A DNA stretch of 64,000 nt from Aulostomus chinensis (GCA_037954235.1 JBBMOA010000010.1:26052529-26116528); one strand, 5' to 3'. Positions 37,064 through 49,260 are shown, counted from the first letter of the stretch. A program made the numbers and translations. The notes: generated by a model not told the origin, from the sequence alone.

Positions 37064-37374
37064 TATATATATAAAAAATATATGTATATGTGTGTATATA
37101 TGTAAACATGTGTGTATACATGTGTATATATATATATATGTGTTTGTGTGTATGTGTATATATGTGTGTATACGTGTGTATATACAGTATATGTGTGTAT
37201 ACGTGTGTATGTGTATATATGTGTGTATACATGTGTATATACAGTATATATGTGTGTGTGTATACATGTGTATATATATATATGTGTGTATATAAAAAAA
37301 TGTGTGTATGTGTGTGTATATATATGTACATATATATATATATGTGTGTATAAATGTACGTGTGTGTGTGTGTT
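37028..37374. repeat. compound CA / TA / TG array with 56-bp higher-order period
   Basis: A CA run (37028-37061) is followed by about 300 bases built from TATA, TGTG and TACA words. TATACAGTATAT occurs at 37181 and again at 37237, and GTGTATATATGTGTGTATA recurs with the same 56-base offset, so part of the array is duplicated. Open frames of up to 194 codons on both strands here encode only Tyr/Ile/His/Thr or Val/Cys/Tyr strings and are repeat artefacts. Confidence 0.93.
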
Positions 37375-39135
37375 TATCAATGTAATTATCCTGTAAAATA
37401 TATTTTGGAACATTGGCAAATGTTAAACTTTGACAATGATTGCAAGACAACAGTCAGCAACAAGAAACAAACGTGATGTTCGTCAGTTTATGAAACAATG
37501 GCAGCAGCCTCTCTATCAGAATATTCTCCAGTTTGTCTTAATGGAAATCTACAGCTTTGTTGCAAAAGGAGCCAAGAGAGCTGAGCTGCATCGCTTTTGA
37601 ATCAATCCTCTGTGACAACGAATTTCAGTGGTGTGACACATATTTACAGAGACAGAATAATTTAAGATGCTGTAATGTGATAACAACAACGCCCACAGCC
37701 TGCGCACACCTTGCATGCTCCTCATATACGGCACAGAAGCATTAATGTCACTTTCTCCTGGAGACGCTTCAGTCAGACTGAGAGATGAATAGGAGGCAAG
37801 TGTGCGGCAACATGGCTCCCGTTTGGGGGGGGGGGGGGACTGTTCAGCTGCTGAGTACAACTAAATATCATTTTCTACTTAGATGAACTCAACAGAGATC
37901 ATTTGCACTTCAGGTTCAAACTTTTTTATCTTTATTTGTCCCCGGTGGGTTTTTCGGTTTGAAAACGTCTACCCAATTCGCATAATAGAAAAAAAATTAA
38001 ATTCAAAAACAAAACAAAACAAAGAACGGAAAAGCTCAGACGAGAAGCAGCATTCAGACATCAATATTTAAGTGACAACAGATCCATGTTTAGTAGCAGC
38101 GGACACACTCTCCAGGTCGCTGTGTGATAACAACGGTAGAGCAAGTCGGTGTTTACTGACCATAACACTTTCATGTAAATCTCTGCTTGTAAATCCTGAA
38201 AATTCATTAATTGCTCCTTGAGCTTCCATAAATTACAATTCTTCTGAAGATCGTCAGGCTTGCGTCAATTTCCTCCAAAACCCCTTTTATTTTGAAAACT
38301 ACATGTCCCTGTGTAAAAAGTCAGTGGTGAAACTATAAAAGACACCTAGTTTCTATTGAGCCTCTCATTCAAGGGAAAAAGCAGGTTCTGCATTGTAATC
38401 AATTTAGAATATTGATGGATTATGCCGACTAATCGTGGCAACTGATCGATGTGCTAATCTGACCATTGTATTTAAGCTAAACATTGACTCATCCACTAAA
38501 ATGAACAACACCCACACGGGCTGTAACACGTTGGATTCAATATTGAGCACCAGCTATTGTTAGCAGCTAATGTTCATGACTGCAGTGCATTAACAGCTGG
38601 GTTTAATGAAGCAACTGGAAAAAAAGTCACCATCAAAACCCATTAAAACATGATAATTAAAAAAAAAAAAGCATTCTTGTCTTCTGCTTTAAGTGTAAGC
38701 TAAGCTAATTTTAGCCCAAACTGCCATGAAAGCATCACGTCAAATTGTTTGCTTGATTTTTTTTTTTTTTTAGCTTAAAGCTGCGACCCACACAAACCTA
38801 AACAATTATGCTGCTTAGACAACACCTCAGTGTCTTTTCAAACCTTTTTTTTTCAAACACTTGCTATAAAGGTAATATTAAGATTTATTTTGACGATAGC
38901 CTGTGGCAGTGTAGGAAGCTTCTCCGGGGGACTTGAGAGTCCAGGTTCAAGAACCGTGATGCTGCTTGTGACCAGATACACTGCAGATATGAACCATCTT
39001 TTGCCTCTGTTACAGTTAATCACCCAAAAGCTCTTTCCCAATTTAGATGTGTGTTTGTGTCTCTGCTGCTGAACACCGATGCCGCCACTTGTCTTTTACT
39101 CAACAGACAAGCCGCTATGACGTCACGCAACTACC
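37375..39135. other. non-coding sequence, no gene recognised
   Basis: Contains a 14-base G run at 37825-37838. At about 37918-37960 the text CTTTATTTGTCCCCGGTGGG loosely resembles a fish LINE terminus, too short to call. Confidence 0.5.
37825..37838 (+). repeat. G homopolymer (14)
   Basis: Direct reading. Confidence 0.85.
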
Positions 39136-39143
39136 CTTTATAC

Positions 39144-40000
39144 TAGGGCCCGACCGATTTATCGATAAATAAATAAATCGACCGATTATATCCCGTTTGA
39201 GAATAATCGGTAATCGGCCTAAACTGGCTGATAATCGCCGATTTTTTTTCAGAAATAAAATGCAGGGAATAAGACATGGTTTCACTTTGAAAGGAAAGGG
39301 CTTGTGAATATTTCAATTTTGTTCTTAGAATTCTTGCCCCACACTACCTTATTCTTTTGCAGTTGTTTGCTTTTATTGTTTGTTTCAAAGATGTAAGATG
39401 AGCAAAAGAGTTGTGCGTTAACTTTATTGTTTGCACTTTCTTTTAAAAACAAAACAAAAACACCACCACCACCAACGGTGCCTTGACTAAAGGGGGGCTT
39501 GTGAATATTTTGATGCTGTTCTTATAATTCTTGCCCCACATGAAATACCTCATTCTTTTGCAGTTGTTTTTTCATTGTTTTCAAAGATGTGAGATGATGA
39601 ACAAAATAGTTGGATGTTAGAATCACTGTTTTGCACATTATTGTTATTATTATTATTATTATTATTATTTTGAAAAGCTAATGGTTCATTGTTGTCGGCC
39701 TTATGTTAAGGATGGTTATTGTGCTAATATGCTGCTTGCTTCAGCAATAAAAAGGATTTGAAATTAATTTTCTGCCTGTAATTTACATCTTTGTAGAAGT
39801 CTGAAAGGCTCAAAAGCAGCCATTTGTTCTAGATATATGTATATATGAAAAAAAATAAAGTATATATACAGTATATTACCTAAATCAACACAATTTTAAA
39901 ATTTAATTTAAAAAATCTGCCGATTAATCGGTTATCTGATTTTTTTTCCCCTCCAATAATCGTCATCGGCTTCAAAAAAATCCATATCGGTGGGGCCCTA
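39144..40000. mobile_element. hAT-type non-autonomous transposon, 857 bp, second family
   Basis: The termini are TAGGGCCCGACCGAT and, on the other strand, TAGGGCCCCACCGAT, differing at two bases. Flanking 8-bp repeats CTTTATAC (39136-39143) and CTTCATAC (40001-40008) differ at one base. Subterminal parts are rich in AATCGG and GATAATCG words in both orientations. The interior has no transposase-like frame; it holds a ~130-bp direct duplication with a 197-bp offset (from 39301 and 39498) and an ATT microsatellite at 39638-39670. An 8-bp target site and TAGGG ends place it with hAT elements, as a MITE-like copy. Confidence 0.88.
39638..39670. repeat. (ATT)n trinucleotide repeat inside the transposon
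   Basis: About ten TTA/ATT units. Confidence 0.92.
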
Positions 40001-41370
40001 CTTCATACACGCGCGCACACAAAGCTCTTCTTATAAGCAACGCTTCTATTATCCCCATCTCTTTGAACTTGATTCACGTTCATAACACATCTTCAGTGAC
40101 ATGTGGAAAAGGTTTGCTACAAGGCACAAAATGGATTGGGCTAATTCTGATTCAAGGAATTGAGTGAGCTGTGTTAAGGATGTTAAGCATTAAAGAGTTG
40201 TCTTTTTCATGGGATTATCTGCGAAGGAGGAAGTCGGTATTCACGCAGAGCAGACTGGCAAGGCAAGATCAGCTTCCATCCAAGTAGAACACTTCTTCAG
40301 GCATGCAAAACATGCAGACTTAAGTCACCTAATCCCTTTCAATATCAGCAAGGATGTCAATATCCTGACATGAATGGATAGGATATGACAGTTTGCAGGC
40401 TTACTGTTGATTCTGATCACAGTGTCTGCAGTGGGTGCTGACGGGATGCTATTATTAGCCACTTCTCTGATAAAACTGTTACTGTAGATCCACTGACACC
40501 AGTGACAAAACATAAAACCATTTGGGGAATCCCATCCAGTCTAATAATGTCAGCAAGAGGGTGTGTTTCATCCTTTGCATTCTAACATTTTGGCATTTAT
40601 GGGGGCTGCAGACGTCGAAGCAAATAATTGGACACACAGTCAAGCCCGTCTCAGACAGTAAACAAAGACCAGAGCTCACTTTGGTGCCCGAGTTCAAATG
40701 AGACTGTAACTGTGGATCATAACACAGCTTTTCTGGCGTTTGGCGGAAACGCTGCTCTGTCAGCGTGACCAAGCAAGACTGTCCGAGTCCAGCTATCCAT
40801 GACTGTTTCAGAGAGCTATGAGAACAATCACTTCCCAGAGCAAGTGGGTTTAGGCAAATGGTTGACAGTTACCATTCAGATGTGGAAAATGGCATTGTTT
40901 TGCTTCTTTATGGTGCTGACAAGCGTTTGAAACCGTGCACATAATGTATTGCAAATGTCTTCAATGTTGAAAGCAACATATTTCACGACGTTCTTATTAT
41001 ATCCTATCAATACTTGCTGCAGCAGCAGCAGTCCAGTTTCTTCACCAAACTCATTAAAGTTTCATTGTCTCTCCTCTCATGTTACCTGATGCCATTGGCC
41101 ATTTGGAGGTTTTGAATTTTCGTATATGAGAAATGTGGAACATTGAAGATGTGGATATGGAATGTTTGCAATCCATAACCGCATCCTCCATTTTGTCACC
41201 AACAAACATGGAGCAGGAGACCCTGGGCTACAAGGTTGTGTACAATTCAGTGTCTAAAATTAGATCTGAATGATGGAAGAGGAGGTCCAGGAACCTGTAA
41301 AGTCTCATCTTTACCTGCAATACATCTTTCACATAGGTATTATCGATAAAAACATGCTACATTTTTTTTT

Positions 41371-41384
41371 GGGGGGGGGGGGGG
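41371..41384 (+). repeat. G homopolymer (14) after a T run
   Basis: Direct reading. Confidence 0.85.
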
Positions 41385-42627
41385 CAAAAAATGTTCATGA
41401 ATGAAACCGAGGACCCTTTGATCCAGTCCTGTGACATCAAACCTAAAGTCTGGAAACTCTTCCAACCACAGGATCGCTTGGGCAGATAATCGCTTCCTGT
41501 CAGCCTTGAATTTGAAAGCCTCCACCCCGCTTGTCAGGAGATGTAAATCACACCCTGAATCAGCCTGATTATCCTCTAGTCTGGGGCTGGGGCTAAAGCT
41601 TAATCTGTCTCATCAGACTTTCCAATTTTTTGAGTCTGTTACAGAATGGTTGCATCTGAATCAAATAGCTAGTTGAGTTTTTTATTGTTTCACATACAGT
41701 TATATAAGAAGACAGCTGTTGGAGGCTGCAGCCACCGCATGGGTTGGAAGCTTGTCGGTAGCAAAGAAGTGCAGTTGTATTTTCATGGATCTGCAGATGG
41801 AAATGTACTTGTGTGCCTTTTTTTTGGGTTGTGTTGTGGCTCCAATCTGATTCTTTTTGATGTAAAGTTGTGGATATGTTTTACCACATTCTAATATAAA
41901 GTCAACAGTCAAACACATTTTCCATGCTGGTTAAAAAAAATAAATAAAAAAAAATTACCCAAACAGACACTAAATTAGAGCAAGACTCTGAATTGATTTA
42001 TGAAAATCCCAGGCTTAGGTCGTTAATCTACAGTTTTTATGAACACAGGCATCACTTAGAACAACATTTGGATGAGATGCTGAGTCTGTATAAAACAAAT
42101 GTTACAGAAAAAATAGTGCGGTGTTTTTAATGTGCGTGAGATTTATTGTAAGGATGGATGGATGCTAAATGTTGGGGAAAGCATTTTTTTCCCACCCGAG
42201 TAAATTCACCGGTAGCCATTAATGATGTGCTAAACTCCCACACTTACCAAAAATCAAATCCCATCAAGTAAAATGTTGAAAATGTTGTCTGGTACAACTT
42301 TTGCATTCGTTCCATTAATGGGAATTGAAAAAATCGGAGATTGTTCCAGTCAAGGTGCCCATTAATACAGCCAGTCCCTTGTTTACTTCCAATTAATTTA
42401 CTCTGTATTGGTTCGGGGATGAGTGCGGCATAAATTATGTGTTACAAAAATTGTGCATTGCACTGTGAATGTGGGTGGCATTCAGAAGTTGCTTTTTAAA
42501 GCAAACTCATTCTCTTGCACGCTGTGTCTCGTATACTCCTGATTATTTATGTGGTTCTGGAAAATGTGCTGAGAGTGGCAGAGGGTATAAATAGCAGTAC
42601 GGACATCATCACAAGCTTCAGCTGAAT

Positions 42628-42648
42628 AAAAAAAAAAGGGGGGGGGGG
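42628..42648 (+). repeat. A(10)G(11) homopolymer pair
   Basis: Direct reading of an A run passing into a G run. Confidence 0.85.
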
Positions 42649-44973
42649 AAGAGCTTTACTAGCAGAGCATCAGATCATGAGCAAGAGACAGTCCTCCCCT
42701 GACTCATCAAGAACAGAGGGAAACTCTGATCCCTCACACGCTCGTTGTCGGCATGTCGGAGGCTCGTCGGTAACCCCGCTGACCCCTGTGGCCACTGGTG
42801 CACTACTTTGTTGTGCTTATTGCATAATTATTCAAAGGAGCTGACTGAGTGCATTATTCTCTTATGGCTTTCCCCTTCATTGACTGACTTATACATGTGG
42901 GGCAGAGTTTAAGGAAACAGACTTGCAAATGTCTGTGTTTTTTTTTCCTAAATGATAATGAAAAAAAAATGGCCACGTAACCGGAGTAATTATTAGAGCG
43001 TATATTATTTGATGTGATTCTTGCGGGCAACTTGTATTATTGCTCAGTGTCGCCATGGTCACTGTTTACACAACAACGCGCTTTTGTTCCCTAATGGAAG
43101 ACTCGCACAGTCCCAGTCATGGTAAACAATGTAAAACATCAGCGCAATCAATTCCTCATCATTTGTACACCTCCACAGTCACCATTATCTGTGTGTACTC
43201 GTGTGTTCAAGCCCTCTGCAGCTCAGCCCCCAGTCCGCGCCTCGGCCCACCTCAGGTTGTTCCCTTTGTCTGGAGCTCTCTCATCTCTAGGGGTCACACT
43301 GGCCGCCCTCGAGGTACTGGTAATGGTCAGCGTGCCAACTGTGTGGGCATGCTAAGAGAACCATATGCTGTCTGTTAAATTACACACAGCGGTGGGAGCA
43401 GCTGAAAATGATAACATGCTTAACATGCGCAACGGAGACGACGCTGCAGTTGAGCTCCAAAGCAGGCGGCTTATTAGAGCAGGTATTTCTCACATCCCCT
43501 CCTTTCTCGCAACGTGGCGTCTTTTTTTATATTCCGTCCACGGAATAAGAGGATGATTAAACAGGAAGAATAACAAGCCTCGCTTAGGCTTTATAGGCTT
43601 GCCTCTTGCCACTATTTGTATTTTCTCCCACTGGCTCAAGATCAAATATGTTTCTTTATTTGTTTTTGTTTTTTTTATTTTTTTATTGAGGGGCTTTATA
43701 ATAGCAATGTGGGTCCTGGCCTAAAATGTTTATTTTAGCCTTGTGGCAAGCCAGGCAGAGTAATAGAGAAATGGATGTGCTGTGTGCCTTGCGTTTTCAC
43801 ACATGGTTTATACACCGCTATCGAAAGGCCCTTTAGCAGGTTCTTTTTCTTCTTTTTTTTCCCCCCTCCACTCTTCATTAGGAATTCTGGAGGGTGTTTC
43901 GGCTGAGAGGCGATAATGTTTCTATGAGCATCTCTGGCCTCACACACCAAGAATAACAGGTACTGCAAAATACAGATATGTTTTAAGTTATATGGAGCAG
44001 TTTTAGCTCACTTAAATGCCCGCTTGCAAAATAGTGCAAAGAAAAGAATATCAAAGGCAAAATCCATATCAATTTGGTGGATATGGAAACACATAATCAA
44101 AGCTGACAGTTCTCCGAGTGTCTGCATCACACTGTGTACTGAAGCTTTGAGGTCCCGAAACAGTGAACAAATAGTTGTTTGTCCTTGAGGATGGCTGCAG
44201 ATGAGAAGCCTGGGATGCTACCAGTGCTTCAGAAAAGGAATCAGGAGAAAGTGAACAGACCTGACAGCTGCAGTTTTACCATCAAATGAGTCATCAATCA
44301 TGCAGGAATCCTCAGTTATACATCTCATATTTTGCTATAAATGCGACTCTGTCTCCAGGTTGTTCAATTGACTGAAAAATCCATTAGCAGCCATATATGC
44401 ATTCCTTGATCATTTCTCTCAACAGCCAAGATTTAAGGCTTTTCTTTGACATGTTTTTGTCACATATGATATGCTGCATATGGTAGGTGCCACATGGAAA
44501 CAGCTGGTCAGACCAACGGTTGAATAGAATATGTGATCTGAACAATTCCTGCTGGCCTGAGGAAAATTATAATGAACACTTTTTATGACCTGCACAGCCA
44601 GAATGGATCTATCAATAGTTAAAATAGCTGACTGACTGATTGTAATTTATAGTGGTTAATTACTTGGTGATACATGTCTTAAATGTACCAGTTGTGCAAT
44701 AGGAGCTGCAGCTCCTCTGTTCCAATGATCTTGTAGCACAAAAGAAAGACATGACTGAAGGCGGTGTGCGAGCTCAATGACATTTGATCTCTGGAGGATG
44801 TTTTGAAGCAAAACATGTTTTTGAGAATGCAGCCATTCCCCATTCGACTGAAATAAAAAATCACACACTCTTAAAAAACAGTGTTTTTAATCACAAAAAA
44901 TAACAATAATTGTAGAGTAAACAATCCTCTCAGGGATTCAGCTGTTTTGTTACTGGTGTACAAAGTCTGTGTT

Positions 44974-45005
44974 TGTGTGTGCGTGTGTGTGTGTGTGTGT
45001 GTGCG
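44974..45005. repeat. (GT)n microsatellite with GC interruptions
   Basis: GT units with one GCGT interruption and a GTGCGC end. Confidence 0.93.
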
Positions 45006-45151
45006 CTTGCAGAGGCTGTGTTTGATGTGTCTGTGTGGGAGTTTGACGAGTAGATGAAGGAGCAGTTAGCTGGCAGTCACAATATGTAAGATTACAGCTA
45101 AAGCATGAGCGTGAATAGCTCTGGTGATATTTGCAGTGGGAGAGCGAGAGA

Positions 45152-45182
45152 GTGTGTGTGTGTGTGTGTGTGTGTGCGTGCC
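45152..45182. repeat. (GT)n microsatellite
   Basis: GT run of about 13 units following a GAGAG stretch. Confidence 0.95.
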
Positions 45183-46069
45183 TAGTGTGTATTAATCAAT
45201 TCCTCACTCGTGCATGCTTCAGAGGACATGAACATAAGATGAACGTCACAGTCAAGTGCTTCATGCGTGAAATTGTGCTTCCCACATCACTCCAAGTCAG
45301 CGGCCACTGGGTGTGACGTACCGACACTTTGAGAATAAAGGAATTAAGTTGTATTTAGAATGTGACAGTGGATTTCACAGAGAGCTTGATACTGGACCTG
45401 AATGGACCCTCGGCCCCACAAAGCTGATAAGAATTCCCCTTTTGAATCTAATAGATGGATACTGGCAAAGCTTTGAAGGTTGCCCTCAATGTCAGGGTCT
45501 TTTGTTCAGAACCACCTTGTTTACGCTTCGGGGTGAGAGTTTGGGTTGGTAAATATGTCTTGCCTGGACAAACACCCTGTATTGCTGTGGCTGCGGCTGA
45601 TAAAAAGGCCTATTGAGCTCCTAATCAAGATTGTTGCTTTAGCAATTAAATCTGACAATAAAGAATCACAGCTATTCCTCCATTGTCATTATTCCTTAAA
45701 GAGAAAAAGTGCACCCTTTTTCTTCATCTGCAAATGCTTCAATTAACTGTGATGGATCCACCGGCTGCTCTTAGTTCTGCACTGGGGGCGCGGTAAAGAA
45801 ATTGCATCTACTTCAAAATGTTTTCACTTGAAATGAGTTCCATGATGTTTGTTTGTCTCCTATGAAAGACAATTTAAGTCTCTTTGTTTGTTTTATCCTG
45901 ATCCTGTGGAGTTTCTTTTCCATGCGCAGGTGTACAAGAAACCACACTGCGCCAGACCAGCTTTAATGTATTCTTACAAATAGCTGAATCCTCGAAAGCT
46001 GGATTCACCATAAAAAATACAGACAAGTCAAAGAATTTTAATGCAATGTTTTAAAGAGGATTTTCAAAC

Positions 46070-46430
46070 GGGGCGACACGGTGGTGCAGTGGTCAGCACT
46101 GTCACCACACAGCAAGAAGGTTCTGGGTTCCAGCCCCGGTTGGAGCGCGGGGTCTTTCTGTGTAAAGTCTGCATGTTCTCCCTGTTCCTGCGTGGGTTCT
46201 CTCTGGTACTCCAGCTTCCTCCACAGTCCAAAGACATCAAGAGGGGACCAGGTTAATCCAGACTCTAAATTGACCGTAGGTGTGACTGTGAGTGTGAATG
46301 GTTGTCTGTCTCTATGTGTTGGTCCTGCGATGGACTGGTGACCTGTCCAGGGTGAACCCCGCCTCTCGCCTGAAGGCTGCTGGGATAGGCTCCACCCCCC
46401 ATGAACCTTAACAGGATAAGGAGTAGAAAT
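46070..46430 (+). mobile_element. full-length SINE of the tRNA-headed family
   Basis: Begins GGGGCGACACGGTGGTGCAG and has the family order AGCAAGAAGGTTCTGGGTTC, TGCATGTTCTCCCTGTTCC, TCTAAATTGACCGTAGG, CTGTCCAGGGTGAACC, GGGATAGGCTCC. A perfect 12-bp direct repeat GGATTTTCAAAC flanks it (46058-46069 and 46431-46442). Its tail is only AAATGG, so the GGAT array is nearly lost. The B box is altered to GGTTCCAGCCC, so transcription by pol III is doubtful. Confidence 0.93.
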
Positions 46431-46442
46431 GGATTTTCAAAC

Positions 46443-47527
46443 CTGGAAAAGTTTTGGAATAATACATCAAGTCATGGAAATTTGCTTCACAAATACCTGT
46501 ATTGGAGTATATGGGGTACAGTTAAGTTTAATGGGTGAACATCCATGTTGTTTAATCTCAGTCTTTAGAAAGGCTCATTTGGTAATTTGTCATCAGTTTT
46601 AGTCAAATATTCTGTCTTAAAGAGAAGTTTTTTTTGTATTGTTTATGTGTTTGCAGCCTTTTGTGACGGCAAGATAATTTATAACCATAGACAAGTGCCT
46701 CCGAGGTAGATCGTATCTCATCCTCCATGATATTACAAATGCTCCTCATGATAAGAAATTGTCATAGTGCGCTGCCGTTGTATTTGCACTATAAACATTA
46801 TTTGTACTTTTACAGAAGAAAAGTTTAGTTTTTTACATTTGCATTTGTCTATCCTGGGGTTAGATTATGACTCCAGTGAGTGTTGCTGTTTGCATTTTCT
46901 CAGGAATTTTGATTTGTGAGTCAAGCTGTTAATTAAATGCTTTTCTTAGACGACTTAATTGGTATTCAGGATGGCAAATGAGTGATTAAAGTCAGCCTTG
47001 CAAATCAGACAGTAAGTTTCTCTGTGCTTTCAGCATGTCGTGATATCACGATGAGAACTTTTTTGTTCACGGTCCATAGTTCATATACAGTAATGACAGT
47101 TATCAGAGGTATTGCTGGTAGTGATGAACCTGCAGAACGTTCTCACTGACTGCAGCTCATCTCACTGCTTCAGGGGATATCATCTCATTTTAGTTGTACA
47201 GCCTGCAGCTCCGCTGCTTCTCGTTTTCACAGCAACTGCAGGCAGATCTAAAAAAACTAGAGGTGTTAATCTCTACTGGCTGCATGATTCAATTCTCCTG
47301 TCATCCGCTCCCGTTAGAGGTCGCCGCGGCCAATCGATGGTTTCCATCTCATCCTGTCATCCGCATTTTCTCCTGTCACATCTGCATATCCTCCTCCAGC
47401 GCTTCCATGAAGCTGCTCTTTGGTTTTCCTCTCTTCCCAGCATCTTCATCTTCACCACCATCTCTCCTCTGCCCTTGTCCAAACTTTCTCAGTTTTGCTT
47501 CTTTTGCTCTGTCTCTGAACTGTCCGA
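46443..47527. other. non-coding sequence, no gene recognised
   Basis: AT-rich, turning pyrimidine-rich at about 47330-47530. The 189-codon plus frame 47112-47681 runs into the SINE and the hAT element and is judged a chance frame. Confidence 0.5.
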
Positions 47528-47643
47528 TGTGAGTTGTTCAATCCATTTTCTACCGCTTAGCTGTTTAGGGTCGCAGGGGGGACTGGAGCCTATCCCAGGA
47601 GCTTTTGGGCAAGAAGTGGTGTTCACCCTGGACGGGTCACCAG

Positions 47644-48139
47644 TAGGGCTGCAACTAACGACTATTTTAATAGTCGACTAGTCACCGACTATTGAAACGA
47701 TTAGTCGACTAATCGGGTAATTATGAATTTTTTCTTAAATTTAGCATGAAGTTGATTTAATTATGTGGCAAACGATAATAAACACAAGAAAGATGGTTAC
47801 AATGAAAAATACATCTTTTATTGAACATACTGCAGATTTGTACAAAAATTAAATAAAAATGTCAACGCTCAAGCTCTCTGTATCCAGGCCAAAATGCTCC
47901 CAAACTCTAGAAGTCTTGGTGCGCGTACCTGATGTTGACGCTGCCATTTCTGTGTGTGACCACTCAGCGACAGAGACGCTACTGCGCATGAGCGACTCTC
48001 GGCAGAGATTATAATCAATTGAGATGCGTCACTCTGTTGGAAAAACGCGTCTGGCGACAATAGTCGACAATGGAATTCATTGTCGACTATTTCTATTATC
48101 GATTTTTGCCGACAACGTCGACTAATCGTTGCAGCCCTA
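47644..48139 (-). mobile_element. hAT-type DNA transposon, 496-bp copy nested in a SINE
   Basis: The first 12 bases at each end are TAGGGCTGCAAC in inverted orientation. The insertion is bordered by a perfect 8-bp duplication GTCACCAG (47636-47643 and 48140-48147) of SINE sequence. It is the same family as 15861-16567 in opposite orientation and shares the BED-frame start and the CAATAAAAGATG region. It lacks about 210 bp that correspond to 16121-16330 of the longer copy, covering the Cys pair and the rest of the finger. It cannot encode a transposase. Confidence 0.95.
47849..47947 (-). pseudogene. truncated BED-finger start in the nested hAT copy
   Basis: From the ATG at 47947 (minus strand) the frame matches the other copy through SRVWEHFGLDT, about 24 codons, then crosses the deletion junction into formerly non-coding sequence and stops at 47849 after 32 codons. 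The Trp and Phe of the BED start are present; the Cys and His ligands are gone. Confidence 0.8.
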
Positions 48140-48413
48140 GTCACCAGTCCATCCAAGGGCCAACACATAGAGACAGACAACCGTTCACACTCACAGTCAC
48201 ACCTACAGTCAATTTAGAGTATCAATCAGCCTCGTCCCCTCTTGATGTCTTTGGACTGTGGGAGGAAGCTGGAGTACCAGAGAGAACCCACACAGGAACA
48301 GGGAGAACATGCAGACTTCACACAGAAAGCCAGTACCAGGGCTCAAACCCGGAACCTTCTTGGTGCGAGGCGACAGTAGTAACCACTGCACCACCGTGCC
48401 CTGTGAGGTATTC

Positions 48414-49140
48414 CTCTCAGTCCTGATCCTGTCCATGTTTGGATTCTGCGAATCTCCACCTCCTCCTCATGACTCACTTAGAAACTTTAAAAGTTCAACT
48501 CAGCTCTTGCTGCTACTGGACATCCCAGCTATCTTTTGATATTTGTAACTTTTAAATAAAAAAAAACCTCAACCAAAAGGAAGTTGTGGGAGAATTGAGG
48601 TCGAAAGACAAGAGGCTGTAGTGATGAGTTGTAAGAGCGGGTAGCTGCTTGCATCATGTGGTTCCAGGTACGAGTGTGCATGAGGAGGAGCTGCAGAATT
48701 TGATGGGGAAAAAAAGTTGTATTGCAATTACATCATAATAAACAAATGGTACAATAATCTTTGGTTATTCAGCAAACTGCACTTGAATTACTAATCATTT
48801 GGAAATCTGTGTTTCGAGTCTAGTTTCTTAATAAAATAAGTGGTAATATTAATACATGTTTTTACAAAATCAAGGCCATTTCTGCAGCATTTGTTCAGCA
48901 CTTTCAAAATGATAATTGCAGGGTTTTTCTTGTTTTTGTTTTTGTTTTTTTTCCCCAGTTCACATTCCACTAGCATGAAAGCAATAAAGCAACAGTGAGA
49001 AGAGCGGAAGAGCAAAAACCAGCAACTCATTTAAGGTTTCAGGCTTGAATTGTTTATCTATTGATCAACATATAAATAAAGATTAAAAAAGAAGGCATGT
49101 ACTGAAATCAATATATGAACGTATTCTGATTTAAACAGTC
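48414..49140. other. non-coding sequence, no gene recognised
   Basis: AT-rich, with T and A runs near 48558 and 48940. Confidence 0.5.
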
Positions 49141-49260
49141 GTTAAACTTAAAAACAGTTTCGTTAAACTGTTTTTAACCTTGTACGGTGACCTTGAGTGT
49201 CCTGAAAGGCGCCTTAAATAAAATGTATTATTATTACTATTATTATTATTATTATTATTA
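49141..49260 (+). repeat. L2-like LINE 3' end with hairpin and (ATT)n tail
   Basis: TTAAAAACAGTTT (49148-49160) and its exact reverse complement (49165-49177) form a 13-bp stem with a CGTT loop. Then come GTGACCTTGAGTGTCCTGAA and AGGCGCCTTAAATAAAATG, followed by ATT units to 49260. This order is typical of the 3' end of fish L2-like LINEs, which end in 'AAAGGCGCTATAAATAAA' and a simple repeat. No coding part of a LINE is present, so it is a strongly 5'-truncated copy or a SINE tail. Confidence 0.6.

Larger units (their letters stand above)
40009..46057. other. non-coding sequence with simple repeats, no gene recognised
   Basis: Six kilobases with a G run (41371-41384), an A-then-G run (42628-42648) and two TG microsatellites (44974, 45152). 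42160-42560 is AT-rich, low in repeats and rich in ATTAAT-type words, which might mark a regulatory element; not testable here. Open frames (for example plus 43040-43378) show no recognised domain. Confidence 0.5.
47540..48401 (-). mobile_element. full-length SINE interrupted by a hAT element
   Basis: Minus-strand copy of the tRNA-headed SINE, in two parts: 47540-47643 (3' part) and 48140-48401 (5' part with head GGGCACGGTGGTGCAGTGG). Removing the hAT element and one 8-bp duplicate leaves about 358 bp, the same size as the other full copies. Flanking repeats TGTGAGTTGTTC (47528-47539) and TGTGAGGTATTC (48402-48413) agree at 10 of 12 positions. The tail of GGAT units is absent. Confidence 0.93.

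Noticed and set aside
36866..37450. Overlapping open frames of 87-194 codons on both strands
   Set aside because: They are translations of the CA/TA/TG array (His-Thr-Tyr-Ile or Val-Cys-Tyr strings) and do not encode a protein.
47112..47681. 189-codon plus frame
   Set aside because: It crosses from unique sequence into the SINE tail and the hAT end, so it was created by the insertions and has no recognised domain.
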